In this document: piece after piece, positions 9,430 through 17,888 of the stretch
How positions within the stretch are numbered: position 1 is the first letter of the stretch
Layout: every line of letters starts with the position of its first letter
Assembly: GCA_900465675.1 (NCBI GenBank)
Contig: UBJR01000008.1
Coordinates: 124,001-188,000 of the forward strand
Length of the DNA: 64,000 nucleotides
Reading direction: 5' to 3'
From: Hyphomicrobiales bacterium
GTDB taxonomy: Bacteria > Pseudomonadota > Alphaproteobacteria > Rhizobiales > Rhizobiaceae
The notes under the pieces: generated by a model
What the model was told of the DNA's origin: nothing
The model's input: the letters and a program-made list of their open reading frames with translations, nothing else
Databases searched by the model: none
Position numbers and translations under genes: made by a program

Positions 9430-9450
9430 GCTTGTGTTATTAAAACAAGC
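9430..9450. promoter_or_regulatory. Second inverted repeat in the same divergent region
   Basis: GCTTGT and ACAAGC (6-base arms, 9 bases apart) lie just before the regulator ATG at 9469. May be a second binding site or overlap its promoter. Confidence 0.35.
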
Positions 9451-9468
9451 GTGGACTTGGAAAAATAA

Positions 9469-10086
9469 ATGCGCCAATCGCCTGCCAACCGTATCCTGCT
9501 TCTGCTCAAGACCGAAGGCCCGCAGCTCGGCCCTGCCGTCGGCGGCCATCTCGGCATTTCCGCCGAGGCCGCCCGCCAGCAGCTGACCAAGCTCGCCGAA
9601 GAAGGGCTCACCGAGCCGGTGAGCGAACCGTCGTCCGGCCGCGGTCGCCCGAAACAGCTCTGGCAGCTCACCGCCGCCGGCCATCAAACCTTTCCGGATG
9701 GCCATGCCGAACTCACTGCAAGCCTGCTTGCCAGCATCGCCGAAAAGCTCGGCCCCGCCGCGCTCGACACCGTCATATCGGCCCGCGAAACCGAGACGCT
9801 CGCCCGCTACCGGCAGGACGTTTCGGCTCCAGCGCTTGCCGACCGCGTCAGCCAGCTCGCTGCCATCAGAAGCCGCGAGGGCTACATGGCCGACAGCTGG
9901 CAGGAGGAGGACGGCTCCTTCATGCTGGTCGAAAACCACTGCCCGATCTGCGCTGCCGCCACCGTCTGCGCCGGCTTCTGCCGCTCCGAGCTCGAAACCT
10001 TCCGCAGCGTGCTTGGCGCCCAAGTCGAGCGCTCCGAACATATCCTGCTCGGCGCCCGCCGCTGCGCTTACCGGATATCGGTCTAG
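9469..10086 (+). CDS. SufR-like winged-helix regulator with putative Fe-S cysteine cluster
   Basis: 205 residues. The N-terminal HTH (RILLLLKTEGPQLGPAVGGH, then ISAEAARQQLTKLAEEGL, residues 8-46) and the wing SSGRGRPKQLW are of the DeoR/ArsR-like type seen in SufR, the cyanobacterial Fe-S cluster repressor. The C-terminal domain has cysteines C158, C161, C167, C171 and C199, in CPIC-x5-C-x3-C and GARRCAYRI contexts, like the SufR metal-binding region. An Fe-S or other metal/redox sensor is likely. It is divergent from an MFS transporter, not from suf genes, so its target here is probably efflux. Confidence 0.75.
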   Translation: MRQSPANRILLLLKTEGPQLGPAVGGHLGISAEAARQQLTKLAEEGLTEPVSEPSSGRGRPKQLWQLTAAGHQTFPDGHAELTASLLASIAEKLGPAALDTVISARETETLARYRQDVSAPALADRVSQLAAIRSREGYMADSWQEEDGSFMLVENHCPICAAATVCAGFCRSELETFRSVLGAQVERSEHILLGARRCAYRISV

Positions 10087-11294
10087 GCTGCGCTCAGCTG
10101 CCGCTTGCCACTTTCCAGCACCAGCAGGAAGGCGATCGCCCCGAGCCCGGCAAGGGCGGCGATCTGCGCCGTCCCCGAATAATCCGTCAGCGTCGTGCCG
10201 ATCGCGAAGATCGTTGCGGCAACACCATTGCTGATGAAGACGCTGACCGAGATCAGCGAGCTGCCGAGCCCCGGCCGGTCGGCGATCAGGTCCTGCAGAT
10301 AGGTGATCGGTACGCTAAGGATGGCGGCTGCCCCACAGGCATTGATCAGAACCAGCGAATAGATATGCCACGGCGCCGAGGCAAACCCCGCCAGCGTCAG
10401 GTAGAGACAGTAGATCAGGCTGCCCGCGGCCAGGATATGGACATTGCGGAAGCGCTTCTGCAGCGCGCCCCACATCATCATGAACGGCATTTCCAGGAAG
10501 GCGACGAGGCCCGCCATGAAGCCGACATCGACCACCGTGCCACCGGCCGGATGGGTGATGATCAGCGGCGACAGCATGGTGTTCAGCCGCTGCAAGCCGA
10601 GCAGCAGCGACATGGCGATGATGCGCTTGAGGATATAGGGCTGGGCGATCCGCTTCAGCGACGGCAGGAAACCCGGCGCATCGGCGAGCGGCCCCGACGA
10701 TTTCGGCGTCTTCCCCGCAAAGAAGAAATACAGGCAGAAGCAGGTGAGGCTTGCCGCCCCGGCAATCCCATAGGCCGGCGTCATCGACTGCGCGGTCGCC
10801 AGGTAAAGCCCGATCACCCCCGGCGCCAGCGCCCAGGATCCCGAATAGAGCGCCCGAACCGTCGAGGAGATAGATCCTGCCAATCCCCGATCCATCGTGT
10901 TGGTCGTCGCGCGGATGCTGGCAAACAGGATCGAATAGGTGGAATTGCTCGCCGGGATCAGCAGCAGCACGCAGAGAATGAACACCGGCGCGGTATGAAA
11001 GACAAAGACCGAGCCGAAGCCGATCATGCCGCAGACAGATAACGCCAGCACCAGCGGCCGCCGGTCGGCCATCCGGTCCGACCATATCCCCAGCGTCAGG
11101 CTGGTCGCCACATTGGCCAGCGCCGAGAAGAACACCAGCGCCGAATAGGCGCCGTCGCTCATCCCAAGCTCGTTGATGCCGATGATCGACTGATAAGGCA
11201 GCGTCGAAGCATAGGTGAAGGCGAGCGCCACCAGTGTGACGGCCGGAATGCGGATTTTCGGTTCGCGGAGGATGACGGAGAAGGCAGAGGGCAT
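10083..11294 (-). CDS. MFS sugar-efflux-type transporter (SetA/SotB-like)
   Basis: 403 residues with about 12 membrane segments. The motif GIWSDRMADRRPLVL (loop 2-3) and overall shape resemble sugar efflux transporters of the SET family. The ATG at 11294 follows AGGAATCACAGTC; a longer reading from 11339 adds a polar stretch without a ribosome site. Its stop overlaps the last bases of the convergent SufR-like gene. The substrate is a guess from family resemblance. Confidence 0.75.
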   Translation of the reverse strand: MPSAFSVILREPKIRIPAVTLVALAFTYASTLPYQSIIGINELGMSDGAYSALVFFSALANVATSLTLGIWSDRMADRRPLVLALSVCGMIGFGSVFVFHTAPVFILCVLLLIPASNSTYSILFASIRATTNTMDRGLAGSISSTVRALYSGSWALAPGVIGLYLATAQSMTPAYGIAGAASLTCFCLYFFFAGKTPKSSGPLADAPGFLPSLKRIAQPYILKRIIAMSLLLGLQRLNTMLSPLIITHPAGGTVVDVGFMAGLVAFLEMPFMMMWGALQKRFRNVHILAAGSLIYCLYLTLAGFASAPWHIYSLVLINACGAAAILSVPITYLQDLIADRPGLGSSLISVSVFISNGVAATIFAIGTTLTDYSGTAQIAALAGLGAIAFLLVLESGKRQLSAA

Positions 11295-11436
11295 GACTGT
11301 GATTCCTGATGCGCTACCTCTAATCCTGCCTGCTGCCATCGAAAAACGATTGTTTGTGATACGAGGCTCAAGTTGTGTGATGGGCTGCGACGGTGCGTGA
11401 TTGAATCACTTCAGCGCCGAATCCATCAAAACGAGG

Positions 11437-11979
11437 CTATCCCCGGTGCTGGTGACCAGTCAGTCCATGCTGGTGATAGTCGTCGAGCCGAATGAACAGA
11501 TATGTGAAAACCGAACGCATTCCGTCTCGCGCATTGCTCAAAACGACGCTCAATACCATTAGAATGGCTCCGAGCACTGCAAGCTCAGCCGCGATGATCA
11601 ACAGAGCCAGAGGGCTTCTGAAAAGTATGCTCTTGGTTGCCGAGTTCAGATACCCATCAAACATTTCGGGGATGCCTTTTCCCACCTTCTCGACCGCGTC
11701 CAGCATCTCGTTGTCTCTATCAGAGAAAAGTGACGCGATACCGAGGAAAGGCAGGGCAACTGCCACCAGCCAAGGGGCGAAGCCACGTGAGCTCATGTAA
11801 TCCTCCTTTGCAAGGAAGGATTTGACCTCGTCAGGAGTGGCTTCGTTAACGAGAAGCTTCTTCGCAAAAGATAGAGCTTCCAATCTCTTCGCTTCCGCAT
11901 GGCGGCGAAGGATCGAAGTCACGAAAAAATACGCGACTATAATTGCGGTCGCTAAGATGATTAGGTTGGTGTCAGTCAT
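11437..11979 (-). CDS. Unknown membrane protein, second of a low-GC pair
   Basis: 180 residues, not recognised. Hydrophobic segments lie near residues 5-22, about 93-110 and about 125-150, joined by a charged stretch (RRHAEAKRLEALSFAKKLLV). This suggests an N-terminal anchor, a cytosolic linker and two further membrane helices. The ATG overlaps the stop of the upstream gene (ATGA, 4-base overlap), so the two are co-translated. Base composition is visibly more AT-rich than in flanking genes, which hints at a separate origin. Confidence 0.6.
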   Translation of the reverse strand: MTDTNLIILATAIIVAYFFVTSILRRHAEAKRLEALSFAKKLLVNEATPDEVKSFLAKEDYMSSRGFAPWLVAVALPFLGIASLFSDRDNEMLDAVEKVGKGIPEMFDGYLNSATKSILFRSPLALLIIAAELAVLGAILMVLSVVLSNARDGMRSVFTYLFIRLDDYHQHGLTGHQHRG

Positions 11980-12284
11980 TGATCATCTCGGTTCTTGAGA
12001 AAATCCTCTTCGCGCTTCCGCGCATAGCGATGCGGTTCCAAGATTAATATATAGAATGCAAACGCAATTATCATCAGGCAAGCCGTCATCACGGCCCAGT
12101 TTGAGATAAAGAACGCGTAAGCGGTTAAGAGAATTGCGAATAAGTAGTCTAGGTATCCCTTGTCGCGCATATCGCGATAGGCAGCTGGAATGTCATTATA
12201 GCCACCTGCCAAGCCTGCGATCACTAGGTATAAACTCCAGACGGGAAATACGACAAACCACCATATCCACCGTAAAACCGACAC
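11976..12284 (-). CDS. Unknown small membrane protein, first of a low-GC pair
   Basis: 102 residues, not recognised. It begins with a very hydrophobic, tryptophan-rich stretch (VLRWIWWFVVFPVWSLYLVI). A second membrane region covers about residues 47-86, and it ends in a charged tail (RYARKREEDFLKNRDDQ). The start is GTG at 12284, supported by GGGAGGGAAGCGGCA upstream. Overlaps the 180-residue gene by 4 bases. The stretch 12285-12484 upstream (200 bp) has no gene and should hold the promoter. Confidence 0.6.
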   Translation of the reverse strand: MSVLRWIWWFVVFPVWSLYLVIAGLAGGYNDIPAAYRDMRDKGYLDYLFAILLTAYAFFISNWAVMTACLMIIAFAFYILILEPHRYARKREEDFLKNRDDQ

Positions 12285-12484
12285 TGCCGCTTCCCTCCCA
12301 GCGCCGCGACCTCACAACTTTCCTGCTGCATTTTTAGAATGCTCCGATTGCCTCCTGCTGCGGAGCGTCTGGATGCACGCGGGATAATTGTGGAAGCTAT
12401 ACGTTAATCGCAGCCAGGGTGTAAAGATCGCCATCCGATCGCGCAATTTTATCAGCGGTCACGCATATTTATCTGCGCCATCCC

Positions 12485-13222
12485 TCAGATCCCAACCCGT
12501 CCGAACGCCGGAACCTTCACCCCCGGATTGGCGATATCGACGCCCGCCACCAGTCCCATGAAATGCACCTCGAAGCCGCTGCGCACGCCAGCCGCAAAGC
12601 CGATCAGGCCATAGAGCGTCGCATGCATGTCGCGTCCGTCAGGGTCGATCTCGAAGAAGCGCCCGTCGGTCAGGAAATCCCGGCCGACGGCATCGGGGGG
12701 CAGCACGGTGCCGAGTTGCGGCACGGCTCGAAGTACATGGGCGACGAAGCTGTTGGAGTTCGGGCCCGGATAGATCCGGTAATCGCCGGTCGCGGCAAAC
12801 GGATAGGACTGGATCGCCGCCTCGACAGCCGGGATCAGGGCTGCCGCTTCCGGCCCCTTCAGCGCCCGTACGATATGAGGCGTGTTTGAGTACCAGTAGG
12901 CATCCGGCTGATAATTGTTGCGGCGGATCGGCGAGCCCCACCCGACCTTGTCGTAGCGGTTATAGGCCTCGTCGCCTGTCCCTTTCGTGACGATCCACGA
13001 ATGGCTGGCCACAGCACCCTTCATCCCGCCGGTCGCCGCCGAAAGGATGTAGATCGCCGCCTCGCCATCGGCATCCGCTTTGGGCAGTACGCCCGATGAC
13101 GTCCACTTCGCCTCGCGCCAGCTCTTCGGCCGCTCCTTCAGCGCCCACCATCCGGCCGAAGCCAGCGCCGGAAGCAGGTAGATGACGAGTATCGCCAGAA
13201 ACAGCCGCTTCAAAAACCGCAT
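12485..13222 (-). CDS. DUF3750-like exported/anchored protein
   Basis: 245 residues. The N-terminal hydrophobic segment (FLKRLFLAILVIYLLPALAS) acts as signal or anchor, followed by a conserved-looking globular domain (HSWIVTKGTG, NRYDKVGWGSP, then YPGPNSNSFVAHVLR). It resembles the DUF3750 family of unknown function. The GPNSNSF stretch recalls cysteine-peptidase-like folds but has no obvious catalytic cysteine. The ATG at 13222 is preferred over a TTG at 13231, which lies only a few bases after the G-rich ribosome site. Confidence 0.65.
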   Translation of the reverse strand: MRFLKRLFLAILVIYLLPALASAGWWALKERPKSWREAKWTSSGVLPKADADGEAAIYILSAATGGMKGAVASHSWIVTKGTGDEAYNRYDKVGWGSPIRRNNYQPDAYWYSNTPHIVRALKGPEAAALIPAVEAAIQSYPFAATGDYRIYPGPNSNSFVAHVLRAVPQLGTVLPPDAVGRDFLTDGRFFEIDPDGRDMHATLYGLIGFAAGVRSGFEVHFMGLVAGVDIANPGVKVPAFGRVGI

Positions 13223-13371
13223 AGTCGCCAAAGCCCCCGAACAGCACCGATAGGACGATATTCCCGATCATGATGACGCAATTGCGCCTGACGGCGGGCT
13301 GAAAGGCGTTGCTTTATCGGCGGACGGCGCTATGCCTTCAGCATCCCTGTCAACCACCCGGAATATCCCCC

Positions 13372-14376
13372 ATGTCCAATCCCGTCACCGTCGAAGTCAC
13401 CCGTGGTTCGCTCGTCGAAAGCCGTCATCGCGGCATGGTGGTTGCGGTCGATGGCGATGGCAAGGTGGTGTTTTCGCTGGGTGATGCGGATGCCGCCGTT
13501 TTCCCGCGTTCTGCCTGCAAGGCGATGCAGGCGCTGCCGCTGGTCGAAAGCGGTGCTGCCGATGCCTTTGGGTTCGGTAACAAGGAGCTGTCACTGTCCT
13601 GCGCCTCGCATTACGGCGAGGATGCACATGTGGCGCTGGCGGCCTCTATGCTGGCGCGCGCCGGGCGCGATGAAAGCGTGCTCGAATGCGGCACGCACTG
13701 GTCGTCCAATCAGGATACGCTGATCCATCAGGCCCGCACGCTCGACAAGCCGAACCCGCTGCACAACAATTGCTCCGGCAAGCATTCTGGCTTCGTCTGC
13801 ACCTGTGTTCATCAGGGTGTCGAGCTGAAGGGCTATGTCGGCTACGATCATCCGCTGCAGCAACAAATCCGCGGCACGATGGAAAGCCTGACGGGCGCCG
13901 TGCTCGCCCATGACAATTGCGGCATCGACGGCTGCGCCATCCCGACCTATGCCGTGCCGCTGAAGCGGCTTGCCCATGGTTTCGCGAAGATGACGACGGG
14001 CAATGGTCTCGAGCCGATCCGCGCCAAGGCTTCGAAGCGGTTAATGGAGGCCTGCATGGCCGAGCCCTTCTATGTCTCCGGGACCGGCGGCACCTGCACG
14101 GCGCTGATGCAGATCGCCCCCGGCAAGATTTTCGCCAAGACCGGCGCCGAGGGCGTCTTCTGCGCCACGCTTCCGGAGCAGGGAATTGCTGTCGCGCTGA
14201 AATGCGAGGACGGCACGACGCGCGCCGCCGAAGCCATGATCGCCGCCACGCTCGCCCGGTTTTTCGAGAAGGGCGGCGAAACGCACGCGGCCTTGATGGC
14301 GATTGCCACCCGGCCGATCCACAATCGCAATGGCGCAGTGGTGGGCGAGGTGCGCGCCACGGCTGCGTTCGCCTGA
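13372..14376 (+). CDS. Class-3 (R. etli-type) L-asparaginase
   Basis: 334 residues of the asparaginase II family typified by R. etli ReAIV/ReAV, which is unrelated to the E. coli enzymes. It hydrolyses L-asparagine to aspartate and ammonia. Visible motifs: SxxK at S47-K50 (PRSACK), SCASHYGED at 76-84, NNCSGKH with C134 and K137, and DNCGIDGC with D186 and C188. The cysteine/lysine set corresponds to the metal-binding C135/K138/C189 and the S48/K51 pair reported for ReAV, offset by one. The ATG at 13372 starts the conserved part; an upstream in-frame start at 13309 gives an atypical leader. It stands alone, with no transporter next to it. Confidence 0.85.
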   Translation: MSNPVTVEVTRGSLVESRHRGMVVAVDGDGKVVFSLGDADAAVFPRSACKAMQALPLVESGAADAFGFGNKELSLSCASHYGEDAHVALAASMLARAGRDESVLECGTHWSSNQDTLIHQARTLDKPNPLHNNCSGKHSGFVCTCVHQGVELKGYVGYDHPLQQQIRGTMESLTGAVLAHDNCGIDGCAIPTYAVPLKRLAHGFAKMTTGNGLEPIRAKASKRLMEACMAEPFYVSGTGGTCTALMQIAPGKIFAKTGAEGVFCATLPEQGIAVALKCEDGTTRAAEAMIAATLARFFEKGGETHAALMAIATRPIHNRNGAVVGEVRATAAFA

Positions 14377-14537
14377 TCATCCGTGCCGTTGCGGCACATC
14401 AGCCCTACAAAAATCAGCAAATACTAATATGGATTAAACCAATTCCGGCGACGGCGCGTGCGGCCGCCGGGATTTGTCCTACAATGGCGCGGCTTTCGAA
14501 ACGTGGGGTTTCGATCTCGATGCCATGAGGGCAGGAT

Positions 14538-15287
14538 ATGTTTGCAGGCCGCTACATCTGGTGGATGCTGATCGCTGTGGCGATCTTCCTGTTCTTCTCC
14601 ATGTGCTTCGATTACGTCACCTGGATCGTCGTCGCTGTCTCCGGCTGCGCTGAAGTCGCCGGCTCCTGCGGGCCGATCGTCGTCAGCATGTCGGGCGCCA
14701 TGAAACCTGCCGGCATGGGCCTGGCGAGCCTGATCATGGTGATCTGCACCGTGGGGCGGCTGCGCTATCTGCGGTGCGGATGGGGTTGGGCCGCAGCGGC
14801 ACTCGTCTGGTTCTATGCCTCGACCGCCTTTCCCGGAATCCTTGCTGCCGGCTGGACTGGCCAGCTGCGACCGGAAATGGTGGCAGAAAGCCTGCCTGCC
14901 GCCTTCCTGTTCATCAATGTGCTCTGCGCCTATCTGGCGATCCCCTTCGAGGAAGGGCGCACCGTTCCGTTCGGCGAATGGCGGTGGCTGCGCGCGCTTC
15001 TCTGGTTCTGCGCCGCCTATGGCACGCTGACTGCTTTCGCCGAAACGCCGGGCTTCGGCGCCGCGCCCGCCCGCTTCATCGGCATGCCCTGGCTCGCTGA
15101 GACGCTCGCCGGGGCGCAGGCGCCGCTGGAAGCGGTGCTTGATCTCGGCACCGGCAGCATGGTCCCTGCCTACGCGGTGCTGGCGATGTTCGCTGCCGGG
15201 CTTGGCGCGACGCTGCTACCGCAGGATGCGGCGGTCCTGCGCGAGCGCCTGCTGGAGCCGTTCACGCTTCGAGGATCGCGCCGTTGA
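14538..15287 (+). CDS. Unknown polytopic membrane protein
   Basis: 249 residues, not recognised. About five or six hydrophobic segments, including one at residues 6-35. An acidic/basic loop lies around residues 138-150 (FEEGRTVPFGEWRWLR). Cysteines C36 and C43 lie in the first extracytoplasmic loop (SGCAEVAGSCG). The ATG follows GAGGGCAGGAT. Its last 26 bases overlap the end of the convergent DeoR gene. Confidence 0.6.
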   Translation: MFAGRYIWWMLIAVAIFLFFSMCFDYVTWIVVAVSGCAEVAGSCGPIVVSMSGAMKPAGMGLASLIMVICTVGRLRYLRCGWGWAAAALVWFYASTAFPGILAAGWTGQLRPEMVAESLPAAFLFINVLCAYLAIPFEEGRTVPFGEWRWLRALLWFCAAYGTLTAFAETPGFGAAPARFIGMPWLAETLAGAQAPLEAVLDLGTGSMVPAYAVLAMFAAGLGATLLPQDAAVLRERLLEPFTLRGSRR

Positions 15288-16017
15288 GCGCGCGGTAGGG
15301 CGCCAGCCGCTCCTCGCCGATCCCTTCGGGGACGATCATTCCGGAGACGTCGCCGATGCCGAGCACAGGGCAGGGCGAGGCGCGGTCGAGCTTGTCTTCC
15401 GTCAGCATCACATAGGTCTCCACCGAACAGCGGGCGATATGCCGCTTGATCGCCGCCTCCTCGAAATCGCCGGTCGACAGTCCGTGCACGGGATGGGCGG
15501 CGGTAACCCCGAGAAAGAAGATGTCGGGCCGGAGCTGCGCGATCGCACTCATCGCGGCTGCCCCCGTTGCCACCATCGAATGCTTGTAAAGCCGCCCGCC
15601 GGTCAGGATCACCTCGGCCGTCGGGTGATGCTCCAGCTCGGCGGCGATCGTCGGGCTGTGGGTCGCGACCGTGAAGGCGATGTCGCGCGGCAGCCGCCTG
15701 GCGATCTCCGCCGTCGTCGTGCCGCCGTCGAGAAAGATCATCTGCCCGGCCTTCACCATCGCAGCCGCAAAAGCGCCGAGCCGCTGCTTGGTCTCCGAAG
15801 CAACCGCGCGCCGGGCCGAAAGATCAGGCAGATCGGGCGAAACCGGTAGCGCTCCGCCATGCACCCGCCTCAACAATCCTTCGCCCGCCATCTCCCTGAG
15901 GTCACGGCGGATCGTGTCCTCGGACAGCGAGAACTCCTCGGCAACTCGCTTGGCAATCACCTGGCCGTCCCGGCGCAGGATATCGAGGATCAGGGATTTG
16001 CGTTGTGTGGTCAGCAT
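15262..16017 (-). CDS. DeoR-family transcriptional regulator
   Basis: 251 residues. The N-terminal DeoR helix-turn-helix covers residues 1-57 (MLTTQRKSLILDILRRDGQV, then LSEDTIRRDLREMAGEGLLRR and VHGGALP). A DeoRC sugar-phosphate-sensing domain follows, with IFLDGGTTTAEIARRL and TGGRLYKHSM. Family members sense phosphorylated sugars and repress nearby catabolic genes. The ATG at 16017 matches the usual DeoR start. Divergent from the DUF4406-like gene at 16137, with an inverted repeat between them. Confidence 0.88.
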   Translation of the reverse strand: MLTTQRKSLILDILRRDGQVIAKRVAEEFSLSEDTIRRDLREMAGEGLLRRVHGGALPVSPDLPDLSARRAVASETKQRLGAFAAAMVKAGQMIFLDGGTTTAEIARRLPRDIAFTVATHSPTIAAELEHHPTAEVILTGGRLYKHSMVATGAAAMSAIAQLRPDIFFLGVTAAHPVHGLSTGDFEEAAIKRHIARCSVETYVMLTEDKLDRASPCPVLGIGDVSGMIVPEGIGEERLAPYRALNGAILEA

Positions 16018-16045
16018 TGTCCTGCACGAAAATTTACGAAACTCC

Positions 16046-16096
16046 GCGATAATGCCCATTACGACTCGACATGCAAGCAATTTCGCGCATTATCGT
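16046..16096. promoter_or_regulatory. Inverted repeat between deoR-like and DUF4406-like genes
   Basis: GCGATAATGC at 16046-16055 and GCATTATCGT at 16087-16096 are inverted copies (9 of 10) whose centres are about 41 bp apart. Widely spaced paired sites are common for DeoR repressors. Inferred operator. Confidence 0.45.
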
Positions 16097-16136
16097 GAAA
16101 TCCCGTGCATGATGCCGGGAGTTGTGGAGTTTGGTC

Positions 16137-16502
16137 ATGTTGATTTTGATTGCCGGTCCCTACCGGTCGGGAACGGGCGACGACCCGGTGAAAATGGCGA
16201 CGAACCTGAAGGCATTGGAAGCGCCGTCCTATGTGCTGTTTAAGGCGGGCCATGTGCCGATGATCGGCGAATGGGTGGCGCTGCCGGTCTGGAATGCTGC
16301 GGGCGGCACGACGATCGGCGATGCGCTGCACGAGGAAATCTTCTATCCCGTCGCCCATCGTCTGCTTGAGCTTTGCGAGGGCGTGCTGCGCCTTCCCGGC
16401 GCATCCAAGGGCGCCGATAACGACGTACGGATTGCCCGGGAGCGGGGCATTCCCGTCTGGCACCGGCTCGAGGATGTGCCGGGCTGCGCTGCGGCGGCGT
16501 GA
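16137..16502 (+). CDS. DUF4406/nucleoside deoxyribosyltransferase-like protein
   Basis: 121 residues. The start MLILIAGPYRSGTGDD, followed by WNAAGGTTIGDALHEE and a late GADNDVRIARERGIPVW, resembles the small DUF4406 family. That family shares the nucleoside 2-deoxyribosyltransferase fold; GPYR is its phosphate/nucleoside loop. The enzymatic role is unproven. The ATG at 16137 is chosen because the conserved fold begins there. Divergent from the DeoR regulator, which may control it and would fit a sugar or nucleoside salvage function. Confidence 0.6.
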   Translation: MLILIAGPYRSGTGDDPVKMATNLKALEAPSYVLFKAGHVPMIGEWVALPVWNAAGGTTIGDALHEEIFYPVAHRLLELCEGVLRLPGASKGADNDVRIARERGIPVWHRLEDVPGCAAAA

Positions 16503-16623
16503 CCCGGTTGCCCCTCATCCCAGCGACAAGGATGGGGTGAGGGCGCATTTCGAATGCGTCCAATTTCCCCATGGCTGCCCCCGCGCCGCCGCGATATATC
16601 ATCTCCCCAAAAGGGAGATCACC

Positions 16624-17244
16624 ATGCTGACATTCTATTTCGGCCAGGGTACCTGCGCGCTGGCGACGCTGATTGCGCTGGAAGAAGCGGGCCTTGCCTA
16701 TGAGCCGAGAAAGCTCAGCCTCAAGGACGGCGAGCAGCGCTCGCCTGAGTACCTGCAGATCAATCCGAAGGGCCGGGTTCCAGCACTGGTCACCGATCGC
16801 GGCGTGCTGACCGAAGGCGTTGCCATCCTTGCCTATATCGCCCAAATCGCGCCGCAGGCAAAGTTGGCGCCTGTTGACGATCCCTTCGAATTCGCCCGCA
16901 TGCAGGCCTTCAACAGCTATATCGCTTCGACCGTGCACGTGAACCATGCGCATAGCCGCCGCGGCAGCCGCTGGGCCGATGATCCCGCCGCCATTGCGGC
17001 CATGGCCGCCAAGGTGCCGCAGACCATGGCTGAGAGCTTCCAGATGATCGAAGACAAGATGCTCGAAGGCCCCTGGGTGATGGGCGGACAATATAGCGTG
17101 GCCGATCCCTATCTCTTCACCATGGCCAGGTGGCTGCCCGGCGACGGTGTGGACATGGCGCGGTTCCCCAAGGTCTCCGCTCATCATGCGCGGATGCTGG
17201 AGCGTCCGGCGGTCAGGGCGGCGCTGGCTGCCGATCAGGCCTGA
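16624..17244 (+). CDS. Glutathione S-transferase
   Basis: 206-residue GST. The N-terminal thioredoxin fold begins MLTFYFGQGTCALATLIALE, with C11 at the position used as catalytic cysteine in bacterial beta-class GSTs. INPKGRVPALV supplies the cis-proline and EGVAILAYIA the glutathione-binding loop. The C-terminal helical domain includes GGQYSVADPYLFTMARW. Conjugates or reduces electrophiles with glutathione in the cytosol. The ATG at 16624 follows AAAGGGAGATCACC. A longer in-frame reading upstream overlaps the preceding gene and is rejected. Confidence 0.88.
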   Translation: MLTFYFGQGTCALATLIALEEAGLAYEPRKLSLKDGEQRSPEYLQINPKGRVPALVTDRGVLTEGVAILAYIAQIAPQAKLAPVDDPFEFARMQAFNSYIASTVHVNHAHSRRGSRWADDPAAIAAMAAKVPQTMAESFQMIEDKMLEGPWVMGGQYSVADPYLFTMARWLPGDGVDMARFPKVSAHHARMLERPAVRAALAADQA

Positions 17245-17597
17245 CGGCTGAAGGTGGCCGCGAGCCTCTTTGGCGCCCGGAACAGCCAGGCATTGATCAG
17301 CCGCTGCCGCAATTCGCCGTCGCCGATATTGGCGGCGCGTACCGGCAGCGACGGCCATCCCCTGTAATGGTCCGTCTGGAAATAGATCTCCGGCGCCATC
17401 TCGATCAGGTGCTCCTTGTCGGGAATGGCTATCGACAGCACCAGGGTGTCGTTGCTCTTCACCGAAACGAAGGCCTTGCCCGCGACCTTGAGGGCAGGGT
17501 TGCCAAAGGACGTGCTTTCTTCCACGCCCAGCAATCCCGCTTCGGCTGCAAGCCGGATCAGGCGGTTAAAGAGGCTGTCCATTGTGTCGGCCGTCAT
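17235..17597 (-). CDS. MmcQ/YjbR-family protein
   Basis: 120 residues. Matches the small MmcQ/YjbR fold (double wing): ESTSFGNPALKVAGKAFVSV, then LSIAIPDKEHLIEMAPEIYF and HYRGWPSLPVRAANI. Members are often called DNA-binding-like but have no settled function. The ATG follows GGGAGCAGCC. The last 10 bases overlap the end of the convergent GST gene. Confidence 0.75.
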   Translation of the reverse strand: MTADTMDSLFNRLIRLAAEAGLLGVEESTSFGNPALKVAGKAFVSVKSNDTLVLSIAIPDKEHLIEMAPEIYFQTDHYRGWPSLPVRAANIGDGELRQRLINAWLFRAPKRLAATFSRQA

Positions 17598-17705
17598 GGC
17601 TGCTCCCTATCCGCGGGTCACCGTGCCCGGAGCCCGTCAGATTGCCTGAAGCACTAGATGGGGCACACGCTCGTCCCTTCCTAATGCCACAACTGCAGCC
17701 AAAAC

Positions 17706-17888
17706 TCACGCACACCTTGAAAGCCGTGGCAGCTCGTAGCGTGTCGGCTGCGGCGCCGGGAAGGTTGACGGGAGATCGGCGAGTTCGCGCTGAGACATCG
17801 CGGCAATCGCGCGATCGGCGGCCGGCTCGTTGATCTCCCGTTCGTGCTTGGAGTCTCTGTCGCTCCAGAAAAACTTCAGCAATGACAT
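17706..17888 (-). CDS. Possible small protein (60 aa)
   Basis: Short reading frame, MSLLKFFWSDRDSKHEREIN and onward, with a polar helix-rich middle (AADRAIAAMSQRELADLP) and a proline-rich end. It lies in the 446-bp gap 17598-18043, which otherwise holds only the LysR promoter region. The composition looks protein-like and the start MSLLKFFW is plausible, but there is no family match, so this is tentative. Confidence 0.4.
   Translation of the reverse strand: MSLLKFFWSDRDSKHEREINEPAADRAIAAMSQRELADLPSTFPAPQPTRYELPRLSRCA

Noticed and set aside
16510..16543. Imperfect hairpin after the DUF4406-like gene as terminator or repeat copy
   Set aside because: The arms (CCCCTCATCC/GGATGGGGTGAGGG) are imperfect and no T run follows; it may be a RIME remnant but is too short to call.
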